Of a DNA stretch of 64,000 bases, positions 48,011 to 55,944 are shown piece by piece. A program made the position numbers and the translations under genes. This stretch comes from Propionicicella superfundia DSM 22317 (GTDB taxonomy: Bacteria > Actinomycetota > Actinomycetes > Propionibacteriales > Propionibacteriaceae), in contig NZ_KE384021.1 of NCBI RefSeq assembly GCF_000423465.1, positions 735,903-799,902 on the forward strand. Reading direction: 5' to 3'. The notes under the pieces were generated by a model. That model saw only the letters and a program-made list of their open reading frames with translations, was not told the DNA's origin and did not search any database. Numbering within the stretch: position 1 is the stretch's first letter; every line of letters starts with the position of its first letter.

Positions 48011-48929
48011 ATGGGTCGCCGCGATCGACTGCGGCACGAACGCGGTGCGGATGCTCGTGTCCCGACCGGGTGTCGGCGGGCGTCCCACAGAGGTTGTGCG
48101 CCTGCTCGAGCTCACGCGGCTGGGCGAGGGCGTCGACGAGTCGCGGCAGTTCGCGCCCCAGGCGCTGGCCCGGACGTTCGCGGCCGTCGACACCTACGCG
48201 GGTGTGCTGCGCGGGTACCCCGAGGTCGGTCGCGTCCGGTTCGTCGCGACGTCGGCCACCCGCGATGTCGCGAACAGGGACGAGCTCTTCTCCGGCGTCG
48301 AGGCCCGGCTCGGCGTGAGGCCCGAGGTGATTCCCGGCACCGAGGAGGCGGGGTTGTCCTTCGCGGGCGCGATCGCGTCGCATGCGACGCCCGAGCCCGT
48401 GCTGGTCGTGGACGTCGGCGGCGGGTCCACGGAGCTTGTCACCGGGACGACGGCCGGGATCGAACGGGCCGTGTCGCTGAACGTCGGGTGCGTGCGGCTG
48501 CGGGAACGGTATCTGCGCTCCGAACCCCCGACACCGGCCGAGACCGCTGAGGCGGCCGGGTTCACCGCGGGGCTGCTGGACGGCTCCGGCATCGACTTCG
48601 GGGCCGTGGCGTCCTGGATCGGGGTCGGCGGCACGGCGACGACGCTGGCCTGCATCCAGCAGCGGCTGCCGGTCTACGACCGCAGCCGCGTGGACGGCGC
48701 GTCGCTGGAGGTCGGAGAGCTGCGCGACCTGTCCGACCGGCTCGGCGCGTCGACGCGCGAGCAGATCATGGCCATGGCCGACGTCCACCCCGTGCGGGCC
48801 GACGTCATCGGTGCCGGCGCACTCATCTCGGCGGCCGTCGCCGAGCGGGTGGGCGCGCCGATGCTGGTCAGCGAGGCCGACATCCTCGACGGGATCGTGG
48901 CGCTCCTTCTCGCGCGGCCCGCGTCCTGA
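48003..48929 (+). CDS. ppx: Exopolyphosphatase / guanosine pentaphosphate phosphatase (Ppx/GppA)
   Basis: Phosphatase of 308 aa of the sugar-kinase/Hsp70 fold, short form without C-terminal HD domain. The start WVAAIDCGTNAVRMLV, the catalytic EEAGLSFAGAI, VVDVGGGSTELVTG and GVGGTATTLACIQ motifs are intact. It hydrolyses polyphosphate or (p)ppGpp; actinobacteria carry two such short paralogues and this one, next to DUF501 and a tRNA gene, corresponds in synteny to the Rv1026-like copy (from memory of M. tuberculosis gene order). Confidence 0.93.
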   Translation: MGEWVAAIDCGTNAVRMLVSRPGVGGRPTEVVRLLELTRLGEGVDESRQFAPQALARTFAAVDTYAGVLRGYPEVGRVRFVATSATRDVANRDELFSGVEARLGVRPEVIPGTEEAGLSFAGAIASHATPEPVLVVDVGGGSTELVTGTTAGIERAVSLNVGCVRLRERYLRSEPPTPAETAEAAGFTAGLLDGSGIDFGAVASWIGVGGTATTLACIQQRLPVYDRSRVDGASLEVGELRDLSDRLGASTREQIMAMADVHPVRADVIGAGALISAAVAERVGAPMLVSEADILDGIVALLLARPAS

Positions 48930-48996
48930 GCGCGCCTCCGCGCCGGAACGGCTCGGCGCGGCTACGGCATGGTCGGAGATCTAGACTCGGCCCCGG

Positions 48997-49069
48997 GCCC
49001 CCGTAGCCCAATGGCAGAGGCAGGCGGCTTAAACCCGCCCGAGTACGGGTTCGAATCCCGTCGGGGGCA
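48997..49069 (+). tRNA. tRNA with UAA anticodon (Leu by anticodon) and short variable loop
   Basis: 73-nt cloverleaf. Acceptor GCCCCCG/CGGGGGC (48997-49003, 49062-49068) pairs fully; D arm GCCC...GGC; anticodon stem GGCGG/CCGCC with loop CTTAAAC, anticodon TAA at 49030-49032; T arm ACGGG-TTCGAAT-CCCGT; discriminator A49069, CCA not encoded. The variable loop is only 5 nt (CGAGT), whereas bacterial tRNA-Leu normally has a long variable arm. It is directly downstream of ppx. Confidence 0.85.
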
Positions 49070-49205
49070 CAACGATGTGCAAGGCTCGAACCTTGGCCCG
49101 GGGAACCAGGGCGCCGGGTGCGGGCCTTGTACGCGTCTGCGGCCCAGGTGAGGGCGTTGTCGTCGGTGTCGGTCGGCGCGCCATAGTAGGAAGAGGCACG
49201 GTTGA

Positions 49206-49823
49206 TTACGTCAGGAGCTGTACGGATACGGTGGTGATCATGGCGAGCCCGAAGAGGACGAGGAAGGCTCCTGCGGCTTTGGTGAGCCAGGGGACGATGC
49301 GTTCGAGGCGGGTGAGTACTTGTCTGGAGCCGAATGCGATCGCAACGAACACGTCCCAGACGAGCACGATGGTGAACATCCACACACCGTAGGCGGCGAG
49401 AGTCAACGGCGAGGCCCCGGCAAGTGCGGCGGCGAGGCTGAGGTAGAAGAGCGCGTTCTTCGGGTTCAGCAGCCCCGAGGCGATGCCGAGGCCGAAGCCC
49501 CGCGCCCACGTCGCCTGCACGGCCTGTGCCTCTTGGCCGGGGTCGAAGCGGGCGTTGGAGCGGATGAACGCGACGCCGATGTACAGCAGGAACACGCCTC
49601 CTGCGAGTTGGATCACGGCGAGCACGGTTGGGTTTGAGATGAGGGAGAGGCCGGAGAACGCGGCGGCGATGAAGATCCCGTTCGCGGTCGCGATCCCCAG
49701 GCACGTGCCGGTCGCAGCCCGCCATCCGTTGGTCATCGCGGTGCGGGCGATCAGGAAGAAGTCGACGCCCGGGATGAGAAGTGCGAGGAAGTGCGCGACG
49801 GCGACGGCGGCGAACTGCTCCAT
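49206..49823 (-). CDS. LysE/RhtB-family amino-acid exporter
   Basis: Membrane exporter of 205 aa with about six helices. FLALLIPGVDFFLIARTAMTNGWRAATGTCLGIATANGIFIAAA is the LysE/RhtB opening; FGLGIASGLLNPKNALFYLSL is the second signature. Exports homoserine, threonine, lysine or similar amino acids. The next gene upstream on the same strand is an AraC regulator, 80 bp away, a likely controller. The pair sits between a tRNA gene and a transposase relic. Confidence 0.92.
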   Translation of the reverse strand: MEQFAAVAVAHFLALLIPGVDFFLIARTAMTNGWRAATGTCLGIATANGIFIAAAFSGLSLISNPTVLAVIQLAGGVFLLYIGVAFIRSNARFDPGQEAQAVQATWARGFGLGIASGLLNPKNALFYLSLAAALAGASPLTLAAYGVWMFTIVLVWDVFVAIAFGSRQVLTRLERIVPWLTKAAGAFLVLFGLAMITTVSVQLLT

Positions 49824-49903
49824 ACCTCTCCCAGTGGTTCCTCGATGACGGACTCGTCAAGCATCGGAAGCCGGGAGCGGGCGGGTCTTGTACGTTCTTG
49901 CGC

Positions 49904-50692
49904 TCAGGCCCGGTATGTGCCGGGCGATGCGGCGACATGGGCGCGGAACACGCGGTGGAAGTGGCTCTGGTCGGTGAACCCCAGTTCGTGTGCGGTGTCT
50001 GCGATCGGATGCCCGTCGCGGAGGAGTTGCCGTGCTCTCTGGATGCGCGCGTTCTGTCGCCACGCCAACGGGGCGAGCCCTGTCGCGCGTTTGACGGCGC
50101 GTACCAGTTCGTACTTCGTAAGCCCTGCGAGCACAGAAAGTTCGTCCAAGCTGGGGTTCGATTCATCGTTTCGCAGCCGATCCAGCACGGGGCGTAGCCG
50201 GTCGAGCAGCGTGAGGTCGGTGCCGCCCGTCACCGAGTATTCCGGGGCGGCATGACCGAGTTCGTTCATGAGTCCCCGGAACCCGCTCTCGATTCGCTCG
50301 GCGGACTCGCCAGCGAAGATCAGGTCAGTCCAAGCGATAGCGCTGTGGTGGAGGTCGAGGTGGCGCAGCACGGTCACGCCGGAGAACAAGGCCACTGCGC
50401 GATCTGTCGCGGCGAGCGGAACTGCCCAGTCCTGATCCGTGTGGATCATCTGGTATCGCCAGGTTCCGTTGTCCGGGTTGCACTGGTGCACCTGCCCGGC
50501 TGCGATCACGATGACATCGCCGGGTTCGAGCCGGACGCTGCCGCTTGGGGGTCCGGCGAACACCGAGGTTCCTGCCTCGATGATCCCGATGGAGAAGGCA
50601 TCGTGCGTGTGCGGCCGGTAGCAGGAGTTCTCCTGGCACGACCGACGCGCCTCCAGGTGAGGCAACGCAGCGCTTCGTACGAACTCAGTCAA
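49904..50692 (-). CDS. AraC-family regulator with N-terminal cupin
   Basis: Transcription factor of 262 aa. N-terminal AraC-binding cupin (CYRPHTHDAFSIGIIEAGTSVFAGPPSGSVRLEPGDVIVIAAGQVHQC), two C-terminal helix-turn-helix motifs (SLDELSVLAGLTKYELVRAVKRATGLAPLAWRQNARIQRA and PIADTAHELGFTDQSHFHRVFRAHVAASPGTYRA). AraC regulators of this build that sit beside LysE exporters usually activate the exporter in response to its amino acid. Transcribed toward lysE. Confidence 0.93.
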   Translation of the reverse strand: MTEFVRSAALPHLEARRSCQENSCYRPHTHDAFSIGIIEAGTSVFAGPPSGSVRLEPGDVIVIAAGQVHQCNPDNGTWRYQMIHTDQDWAVPLAATDRAVALFSGVTVLRHLDLHHSAIAWTDLIFAGESAERIESGFRGLMNELGHAAPEYSVTGGTDLTLLDRLRPVLDRLRNDESNPSLDELSVLAGLTKYELVRAVKRATGLAPLAWRQNARIQRARQLLRDGHPIADTAHELGFTDQSHFHRVFRAHVAASPGTYRA

Positions 50693-50920
50693 CCGCTCAA
50701 CTCCTTCTCAGACGCGTCCCACGTGAAATGCAACGCGGCTGCCTTGCAGCGTACTTGTGACGCCCGAGGTCACTCAGCGGCGGTGACCCGATCACCGACC
50801 GCGGTGAGGAACTGCGCCCCTGCTGATCAAGCCGTACCGCACCGGCCTGGCACTTCAATCTCACGACACGACAGCAGTTCAGCAGGACGAGCAAAACGGG
50901 CTCTTCGGATATCCGGTGGG
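50693..50920. other. Non-coding accessory DNA upstream of araC
   Basis: No supported gene. It must hold the araC promoter; no clear operator or -10 was identified. It is bounded by the transposase relic on the right. Confidence 0.5.
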
Positions 50921-51094
50921 ATCGCACGGCTGGGACGAACCCTGCGTCGCTGGCGCGACGCGTGCCTGGCCACTTCACAACCAGTCGATCCTCGAACGGT
51001 GGCACCGAGGACGTCAGCGGCATCATCGAGCTCCACCAACGCGCTGCCCCAGACTTCCGCAACCGCGACAACTACCTCTGCCACAGGTTGAATC
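50921..51094 (+). pseudogene. C-terminal relic of an ISL3-family transposase, frameshifted
   Basis: The first part, in the frame starting at 50921, reads IARLGRTLRRWRDACLA. After a frameshift near 50970 the text continues HFTTSRSSNGGTEDVSGII and then ELHQRAAPDFRNRDNYLCHRL. This order (RLGRTLRRWR, SNGGTE..NG.IEL..R.A..FRN..NY) is the conserved C-terminal end of ISL3-family transposases, with several decayed positions. The N-terminal DDE part, a start codon and inverted repeats are not found, so it is dead. Confidence 0.75.
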
Positions 51095-51470
51095 CGATGA
51101 AACACCTGGTCAAACGTTGTTTCCATCTGGTGTGCAATGCCGCGCTGGAGAAGGCCAAGGGCCCGAGCGGTGACGACCGCCGGGCCCTTGGTGAAGCTCT
51201 ACCGCCGACCCGTCGCCCACGCCGACCTCGCCTTCACCATGTTCAGGCGGTAGTCCTCGTGAACGGTCACGCGATGCCCGAGCACAGTGCGTTTGCCTGA
51301 CGTGAGCGCGTGGAGCGGTGTGCCTTGGGCAAAGCGACGACACCCGTCATCTGAAAGTCTCGGACATTCACGACACCGCCGGCGACATCGGTGAACGTGA
51401 AGATGGGGAGCCGGAGCTTTCGAGTTGGGGGAGGGCTCTCAGCCGTCCTCGGTGCACCGCGGTGCCGACG
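51095..51470. other. Non-coding DNA between transposase relic and oleate hydratase gene
   Basis: About 375 bp with no supported gene. The only structure noticed is a 12-bp perfect palindrome (GCACCGCGGTGC, 51454-51465), 6 bp after the oleate hydratase stop, which may mark its transcript end. The rest is probably IS or island debris. Confidence 0.5.
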
Positions 51471-53252
51471 TCACGGTTGCAGGAGGCCGAACTCTTCGAG
51501 GAGCTCGCCGATCTGCGTGTCGTCGATCTTGTTGAGCAGGAGCCTGCGCGTCAGCCGGCCCCCGGGCAGCTTGATCTCCTCGCCGTCACGCAGACGGCTG
51601 GTGGCTGCCAGCAGCTTGCGGACGTCGTAGGTGGAGTTGTAGACCTCGGGCACTCCGCGTTCGATGTCCAGCAGCGTGTAGACGGCCTCCATCGGCGTCC
51701 GGACCGAGTACTCGGTGGTGAAGATGCAGTCGCGCTCCTCGGACTCGGAGAACTGTCCGATGAAGGCGAAGTTGACCGACCCCGCGGGTACGACATCCGG
51801 TCGGTCGCCGGCCTGGCGAGGCATGAAGAACGCCGTGACGTAGGGCATCATCACCGGGACGGTCCTCGCTCCGGTCGCCGCGAGCTCGGGGATCTCCGCC
51901 TCGGGCACGCCCAGGTGGTAGAGCCATTCCTGGGTGATCTCCTCGCCGGTGGACTCCTGGATGGTCTTTCCCGTGTAGTCGCCGGGCTTGTCGGAGAAGA
52001 GGGCGTACACCCATGCGACGATCTCGTCCGGCTTCTGCTGCTTGAAGTGCGGCTGCCGGTTCACCGTCCACGACAGCAGCCACGCGGAGTCGGTCGCGGT
52101 GACGATGCCGCCGGTGACGACCTTGCCGCTGAACGGGTCGCGCTTGGCGATCTTCTCGATGTACGCCGGGATGCGCCTGTCCAGCGTCGTGACGGTCGCC
52201 GACTCCCACTTGGTCTGGGGGATGTGGGCGCCGAACACGTCGGGGCGACCGAACGAGGGGTCTTTGGCCGCGATGCGCCGCCACAGGTCCCACGCCGGAG
52301 CAGGGCCCTCGTCGAGCTGTGCCGCGGTGTGGTGGTCGCCCTCGTTCGAGTTCTCGGTCAGTGACCCGATCGTCATGAACAGCAGGTCGTTCTCGCTCAG
52401 GTCGACGCCGTCGCCGGGAGCGCCGTCGGCGCCCGCGGTCCAGTGGATGCGGGTGGCCTGTTTGCGGCCGGAGGCCGGATCGATGTCGAAGTCGACATCG
52501 GTGACCTTGGTGGAGTAGCGGAAGGTCACGCCGTGTTCCAGGAGCCACGTGTACAGCGGCAGCACGAGGGACTCGTACTGGTTGTACTTGGTGAACTTCA
52601 AGGCGCTGAAGTCGGGCAGGCCGCCGATGTGGTGGATGAACCGGTGCAGGTACAGCTTCATCTCCAACGCCGAGTGCCACTCCTCGAAGGCGAACATCGT
52701 GCGCCAGTACATCCAGAAGTTGCTCTTCAGGAAGTCCTCCGAGAACACCTCGTCGATGCGCTTCGTCTCCATCTCCTCGCGGGTCGCGAGGAAGACCTTG
52801 ACGATCTCCTTCTGGGCCTTCTCCGACAGCGTGAACAGCCCGTCGGTGCGCGCGTCCTCGCCGCGATTCACCGTGGCGCGCTGCAAGGAGTAGTTCGGGT
52901 CGTCGCGGTTGAGCCAGTAGAACTCGTCGAGGACGCTCGCACCCTCGATCTCCAGCGACCCGATGGAGCGGAAGAGGTCCCACAGCGTTTCGAAGTGGTC
53001 CTCCATCTCGCGGCCGCCGCGGATGACGAAGCCCTTCTCGGGTTCCTTGATGCCGTCCAGGGCGCCACCGGGAAGCGTGAGCTCTTCGAGGATGGTGATC
53101 CTGTTCCCGGGCATCTGCCCATCTCGGATCAGGAATGCTGCGCCGGCGAGCGAGGCAAGGCCTGCCCCGACGAACCAGGCCGTCTTGTCCTCGACGCCCT
53201 CCGGCTTACGGGGACGAGCGAACGCCTCGTAGTTGCCACTGGTGTATCGCAT
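51471..53252 (-). CDS. ohyA: Oleate hydratase
   Basis: FAD-dependent fatty-acid hydratase of 593 aa that adds water across the cis-9 double bond of oleate and related acids, making 10-hydroxystearate. FAD-binding WFVGAGLASLAGAAFLIRDG, the GGREMEDHFETLWDLFRSIGSLE and LSWTVNRQPHFKQQKPDEIV regions, and SVNFAFIGQFSESEERDCIFTTEYSVRTPMEAVYTLL are all family hallmarks, and length is normal for the MCRA/OhyA family. Membrane-peripheral by family knowledge. A TetR gene 139 bp upstream in the same direction probably controls it. In Gram-positives the enzyme detoxifies host unsaturated fatty acids. Confidence 0.96.
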   Translation of the reverse strand: MRYTSGNYEAFARPRKPEGVEDKTAWFVGAGLASLAGAAFLIRDGQMPGNRITILEELTLPGGALDGIKEPEKGFVIRGGREMEDHFETLWDLFRSIGSLEIEGASVLDEFYWLNRDDPNYSLQRATVNRGEDARTDGLFTLSEKAQKEIVKVFLATREEMETKRIDEVFSEDFLKSNFWMYWRTMFAFEEWHSALEMKLYLHRFIHHIGGLPDFSALKFTKYNQYESLVLPLYTWLLEHGVTFRYSTKVTDVDFDIDPASGRKQATRIHWTAGADGAPGDGVDLSENDLLFMTIGSLTENSNEGDHHTAAQLDEGPAPAWDLWRRIAAKDPSFGRPDVFGAHIPQTKWESATVTTLDRRIPAYIEKIAKRDPFSGKVVTGGIVTATDSAWLLSWTVNRQPHFKQQKPDEIVAWVYALFSDKPGDYTGKTIQESTGEEITQEWLYHLGVPEAEIPELAATGARTVPVMMPYVTAFFMPRQAGDRPDVVPAGSVNFAFIGQFSESEERDCIFTTEYSVRTPMEAVYTLLDIERGVPEVYNSTYDVRKLLAATSRLRDGEEIKLPGGRLTRRLLLNKIDDTQIGELLEEFGLLQP

Positions 53253-53391
53253 GATGCCTCTCTCTACGTGGTCCTGTGTTGTCGGTTGGTCTGGCGGGGT
53301 CGCAGACGTCCTCGCAGGTGACGGCCGTGTCAGGCCGTGCTCCTGTGGCCACGCGACGCCCTCCTCCTTCGGCCCGGGGCGGGCGAGGATG

Positions 53392-54126
53392 TCAAGCGAT
53401 CCCGGATCCCGGGGTGGTCGCGTTCGAGGTGGTCGGTGCGTCGCCCGGTCGTGGCTCGTGGGACGGGACCGGGCGACGCGTCGTCGACCGGGGCAAACCG
53501 GCGAGGTAGCCGTTCGTGCTCAGGCGGATCTGCTCTCGGAGATCGGTTCTCAGGTCGCGGCCTGGGTGGGCTCCGGTCGAGAAGCGTGCGACCGCGAGGT
53601 GTGCCACGGCGAAGACCGCGGCCCCGGCGAGAACGGCTCGATCGGGGTCGGGCAGGAGGCCACGAGACTGAGCCTCGGCACGGAGTCGCGCGGCGATTCG
53701 GGCCTCGAGCCCGGCGACCAAGGCGAGCCCTTCGGCGCGGTGTCTCTCGTTCGACGGGCCGAAGAGCAGCTCGCGTTGGTAGACGACGCTGTTCTCCGGC
53801 ATCAGCGATGCGCGCTCGAGTATCGGCTCGACCATATGGAAGATCGCCTCGACCGTGTCCGGCTCGGATGCTGCCCGACGCTCACCGACCTCCAGGGCGC
53901 CGCGCAGCTCCTCGTTCAGGACCATGAGCAGCAGCTCGCCCTTGGACGCCGCATACCGGAACAGGGTGCCGGCAGCCACGTCGGCGCGGTTCGACACCTC
54001 CTGCGTCGACACGTCGCCGAACCCGCGCTCGGCGAATAGCTCGGAGGCCGCGCGGAAGATGCGGTCGTGCTTGTCCTGCATGTTCCGCACGCGCCTGCCG
54101 CCGACCGAACCCGCCGGGTCTGACAT
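53392..54126 (-). CDS. TetR-family regulator, probable controller of oleate hydratase
   Basis: Regulator of 244 aa. Helix-turn-helix about 20-65 (DRIFRAASELFAERGFGDVSTQEVSNRADVAAGTLFRYAASKGELLLMVLNEEL). The ligand domain contains IFHMVEPILERASLMPENSVVYQRELLFG; the C-terminal 30 residues are Pro/Thr-rich and probably disordered. ATG at 54126 has AGGTGG 7 nt upstream. It precedes the oleate hydratase gene on the same strand, so a fatty-acid-responsive regulator is a sensible guess. Confidence 0.9.
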   Translation of the reverse strand: MSDPAGSVGGRRVRNMQDKHDRIFRAASELFAERGFGDVSTQEVSNRADVAAGTLFRYAASKGELLLMVLNEELRGALEVGERRAASEPDTVEAIFHMVEPILERASLMPENSVVYQRELLFGPSNERHRAEGLALVAGLEARIAARLRAEAQSRGLLPDPDRAVLAGAAVFAVAHLAVARFSTGAHPGRDLRTDLREQIRLSTNGYLAGLPRSTTRRPVPSHEPRPGDAPTTSNATTPGSGIA

Positions 54127-54151
54127 GGGGTACCACCTGCCGAAGTTCAAT

Positions 54152-54183
54152 AATGACTAAACTCATTACCGAGCATACTCATT
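54152..54183. promoter_or_regulatory. AT-rich dyads upstream of tetR, candidate autoregulatory operator
   Basis: AATGA-N6-TCATT (54152-54167) is an exact inverted repeat, and a second related word GAGCATACTCATT (54171-54183) follows. AATGAGT therefore occurs twice, in the same orientation on the minus strand, upstream of the tetR start. Confidence 0.5.
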
Positions 54184-54223
54184 TTTGGCAAGCCTGCAAG
54201 CGTCGGGTCAGAGCCTGTGTCGT

Positions 54224-54598
54224 TCAGGCCTTGGAGTGGATGGTGACGACGTATCCGTCGGGGTCGCGGAAGGCGAACTGGGTTCCGAAGGGACCGGCGA
54301 ACGGTTCCTGCACGATCGGGACGCCCTGCGCGGCGAGCCGCTCGTGCAACCCGGCCGCATCGGGGTTGTGGAACCACACGCCGATCCCGCCGCTCACCTG
54401 GCCGATTGCCTCGAGGTCGACGCCGGGGAGCGGCGTGCGCACGGCGAACGATGCTCCGCCGGCCGAGAAGACGGCCGCGTCCGGGTTGGGGGTCGCAAGC
54501 CGCGTCAGCCCGACCGCGTGCTCGTAGAACTCCGCCGATCGCTCGACGTCGCGCACCTGGAAGGACACGAAGTCGGGGCCGGTTGTCGTGGTGGTCAT
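54224..54598 (-). CDS. VOC-superfamily (glyoxalase/bleomycin resistance-like) protein
   Basis: Small metal-binding-fold protein of 124 aa. Two beta-alpha-beta-beta-beta modules: FVSFQVRDVERSAEFYEHAVGLTRL and GIGVWFHNPDAAGLHERLAAQGVPIVQEPFAGPFGTQFAFRDPDGYVVTIHSKA. The ending FRDPDGYVV..H is the family signature. Functions range from dioxygenase and glyoxalase to binding-resistance proteins; it is divergent from a MarR regulator with two clear operators between, so it is probably induced by the compound that MarR senses. Confidence 0.9.
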   Translation of the reverse strand: MTTTTTGPDFVSFQVRDVERSAEFYEHAVGLTRLATPNPDAAVFSAGGASFAVRTPLPGVDLEAIGQVSGGIGVWFHNPDAAGLHERLAAQGVPIVQEPFAGPFGTQFAFRDPDGYVVTIHSKA

Positions 54599-54621
54599 GG
54601 GAACTCCCTTGCGCTCGATTG

Positions 54622-54637
54622 TGTCAATACTCTGACA
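54622..54637. promoter_or_regulatory. MarR operator 1
   Basis: TGTCAATACTCTGACA has exact TGTCA/TGACA half-sites (GTGTCA...TGACAC with flanks) in the VOC-marR divergent gap. Confidence 0.75.
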
Positions 54638-54651
54638 CTGACCCGTCCATG

Positions 54652-54667
54652 TGTCAAACTATTGACA
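54652..54667. promoter_or_regulatory. MarR operator 2, overlapping marR start
   Basis: TGTCAA-ACTA-TTGACA is a perfect 16-bp inverted repeat; its last base is the A of the marR ATG, so repressor binding would block the regulator's own gene directly. Confidence 0.85.
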
Positions 54668-55113
54668 TGACAGAGCGATCGGAGCAGACACTGCCGGAGG
54701 CATTGGGTGTGTTGATCAAGGAGGCCCAGTCCGTGCTGCACCAGCGGATGGACGAGGCCCTGCGCCCGCTCGGGCTCAGTGTCCCGCAGTACGCATGCCT
54801 GCAGGCGTTACGGGATACGCCCGGTATCACCGGCGCGGAGCTGGCTCGTCGCGCCTTCGTCACCCGTCAGTCCATGAATGTCCTCCTCCAGGGTCTGGAG
54901 AGGCGCGGGCTGGTCGCGCGCTCCGCCCGGCCCGGGCCGCGGCGAGAGAGGGCGACCGTCCTCACGGCGGGCGCCGACGAGCTCGTGTCCGATGCGCGTG
55001 CGGCCGTCGCCACGATCGCCGATGCCATGGTCGCGACGCTCGACGTCCCCGAGCGTGAGCGGCTGCGCCTCATGCTCGCCGCCTGTCGCGACGCCCTCCT
55101 CCAGGACGGCTGA
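54667..55113 (+). CDS. MarR-family transcriptional regulator
   Basis: Winged-helix repressor of 148 aa. Winged helix about 45-110: LSVPQYACLQALRDTPGITGAELARRAFVTRQSMNVLLQGLERRGLVARSARPGPRRERATVLT. The ATG at 54667 lies at the edge of operator 2. It faces the VOC gene and presumably represses both itself and that gene. Ligand unknown. Confidence 0.93.
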   Translation: MTERSEQTLPEALGVLIKEAQSVLHQRMDEALRPLGLSVPQYACLQALRDTPGITGAELARRAFVTRQSMNVLLQGLERRGLVARSARPGPRRERATVLTAGADELVSDARAAVATIADAMVATLDVPERERLRLMLAACRDALLQDG

Positions 55114-55206
55114 GAGCCTCGCCTTTCGACAGCGCTGCCCATCCAACCCCGATACACTCGCAAACGACGTAGTGGCAACCGAAATCTGCGACCGGGAGGA
55201 GCCGGT

Positions 55207-55944
55207 ATGGAGAGGGGCTCGGGCACCCCGCGGGCCCGGCGGACCTTGGCCTTCCTGCGCGGCAAGATCGCCAGCGGGGAGTGGCCCGTCAACTCCAAGA
55301 TCCCGACCGAGCCCGAGCTCATGGAGATGCTCGGCGTCGGCAAGACGACGGTGCGCGAGGCGGTGCGCTCGCTGGCCAGCATGGGGATCCTTGAGACGAT
55401 GCCGAGTCTCGGTACGTTCGTTCGATCCCGGATGCCGGTCAGCTCGGTGCTGGCCGACTACATCGCCGAGTTCGACCTAGCCGAGATCCTCGGCTTCAGA
55501 CGGGCGCTCGAGGTCGAGGCCGCCCGGCAGGCGGCCCTCCATCGCACCGCCGCCCACCTGGAGGCGCTGCGCGTCGCGGTCGCTCGGAGTCGGGCGACGG
55601 ACGTCGATTATCCGTCCCGCTGGGAACTCGGGCGGACGCCGGGGCAGTTCCACCACCTCGTCTTCGACGCCGCCGCGAACCAGCTTCTCACCGGGGTGTA
55701 CGTCGGGGTGATGACCGCGCTACGGCGCGCCATCGACAGTGGGACCGCCGTGTACGGTGCCGGCGCCGAGGCACGGAACGAGGATCACGGCGGCATCCTC
55801 GCTGCCATCGAGGACGGCGACGCCGACGCGGCCGCGGGTGCGATGGCGCGGCACGTCGATCGCGATCTCGTCCCGGGCGGGGCGACGGGCCGGCCGGAGC
55901 CGCTGCGGGAGTCGCTGGTTCAGGGGCTCGGCCGCGACGGTTGA
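55207..55944 (+). CDS. GntR/FadR-family transcriptional regulator
   Basis: Regulator of 245 aa. GntR winged helix at the N-terminus (LAFLRGKIASGEWPVNSKIPTEPELMEMLGVGKTTVREAVRSLASMGILETMPSLGTFV) and an all-helical FCD ligand/metal domain (FDLAEILGFRRALEVEAARQAALH, FHHLVFDAAANQLL, DHGGILAAIEDGDADAAAGAMARHVD), with the expected metal His and Asp residues. Its end overlaps the convergent esterase gene by 25 bp. The controlled genes are not obvious; fatty-acid or organic-acid metabolism is common for the subfamily. Confidence 0.93.
   Translation: MERGSGTPRARRTLAFLRGKIASGEWPVNSKIPTEPELMEMLGVGKTTVREAVRSLASMGILETMPSLGTFVRSRMPVSSVLADYIAEFDLAEILGFRRALEVEAARQAALHRTAAHLEALRVAVARSRATDVDYPSRWELGRTPGQFHHLVFDAAANQLLTGVYVGVMTALRRAIDSGTAVYGAGAEARNEDHGGILAAIEDGDADAAAGAMARHVDRDLVPGGATGRPEPLRESLVQGLGRDG

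Noticed and set aside
49069..51470. Attachment-site duplication of the tRNA 3' end
   Set aside because: No second copy of the T-arm/acceptor sequence could be found by eye in the following 2.4 kb, so integration at the tRNA is not shown.
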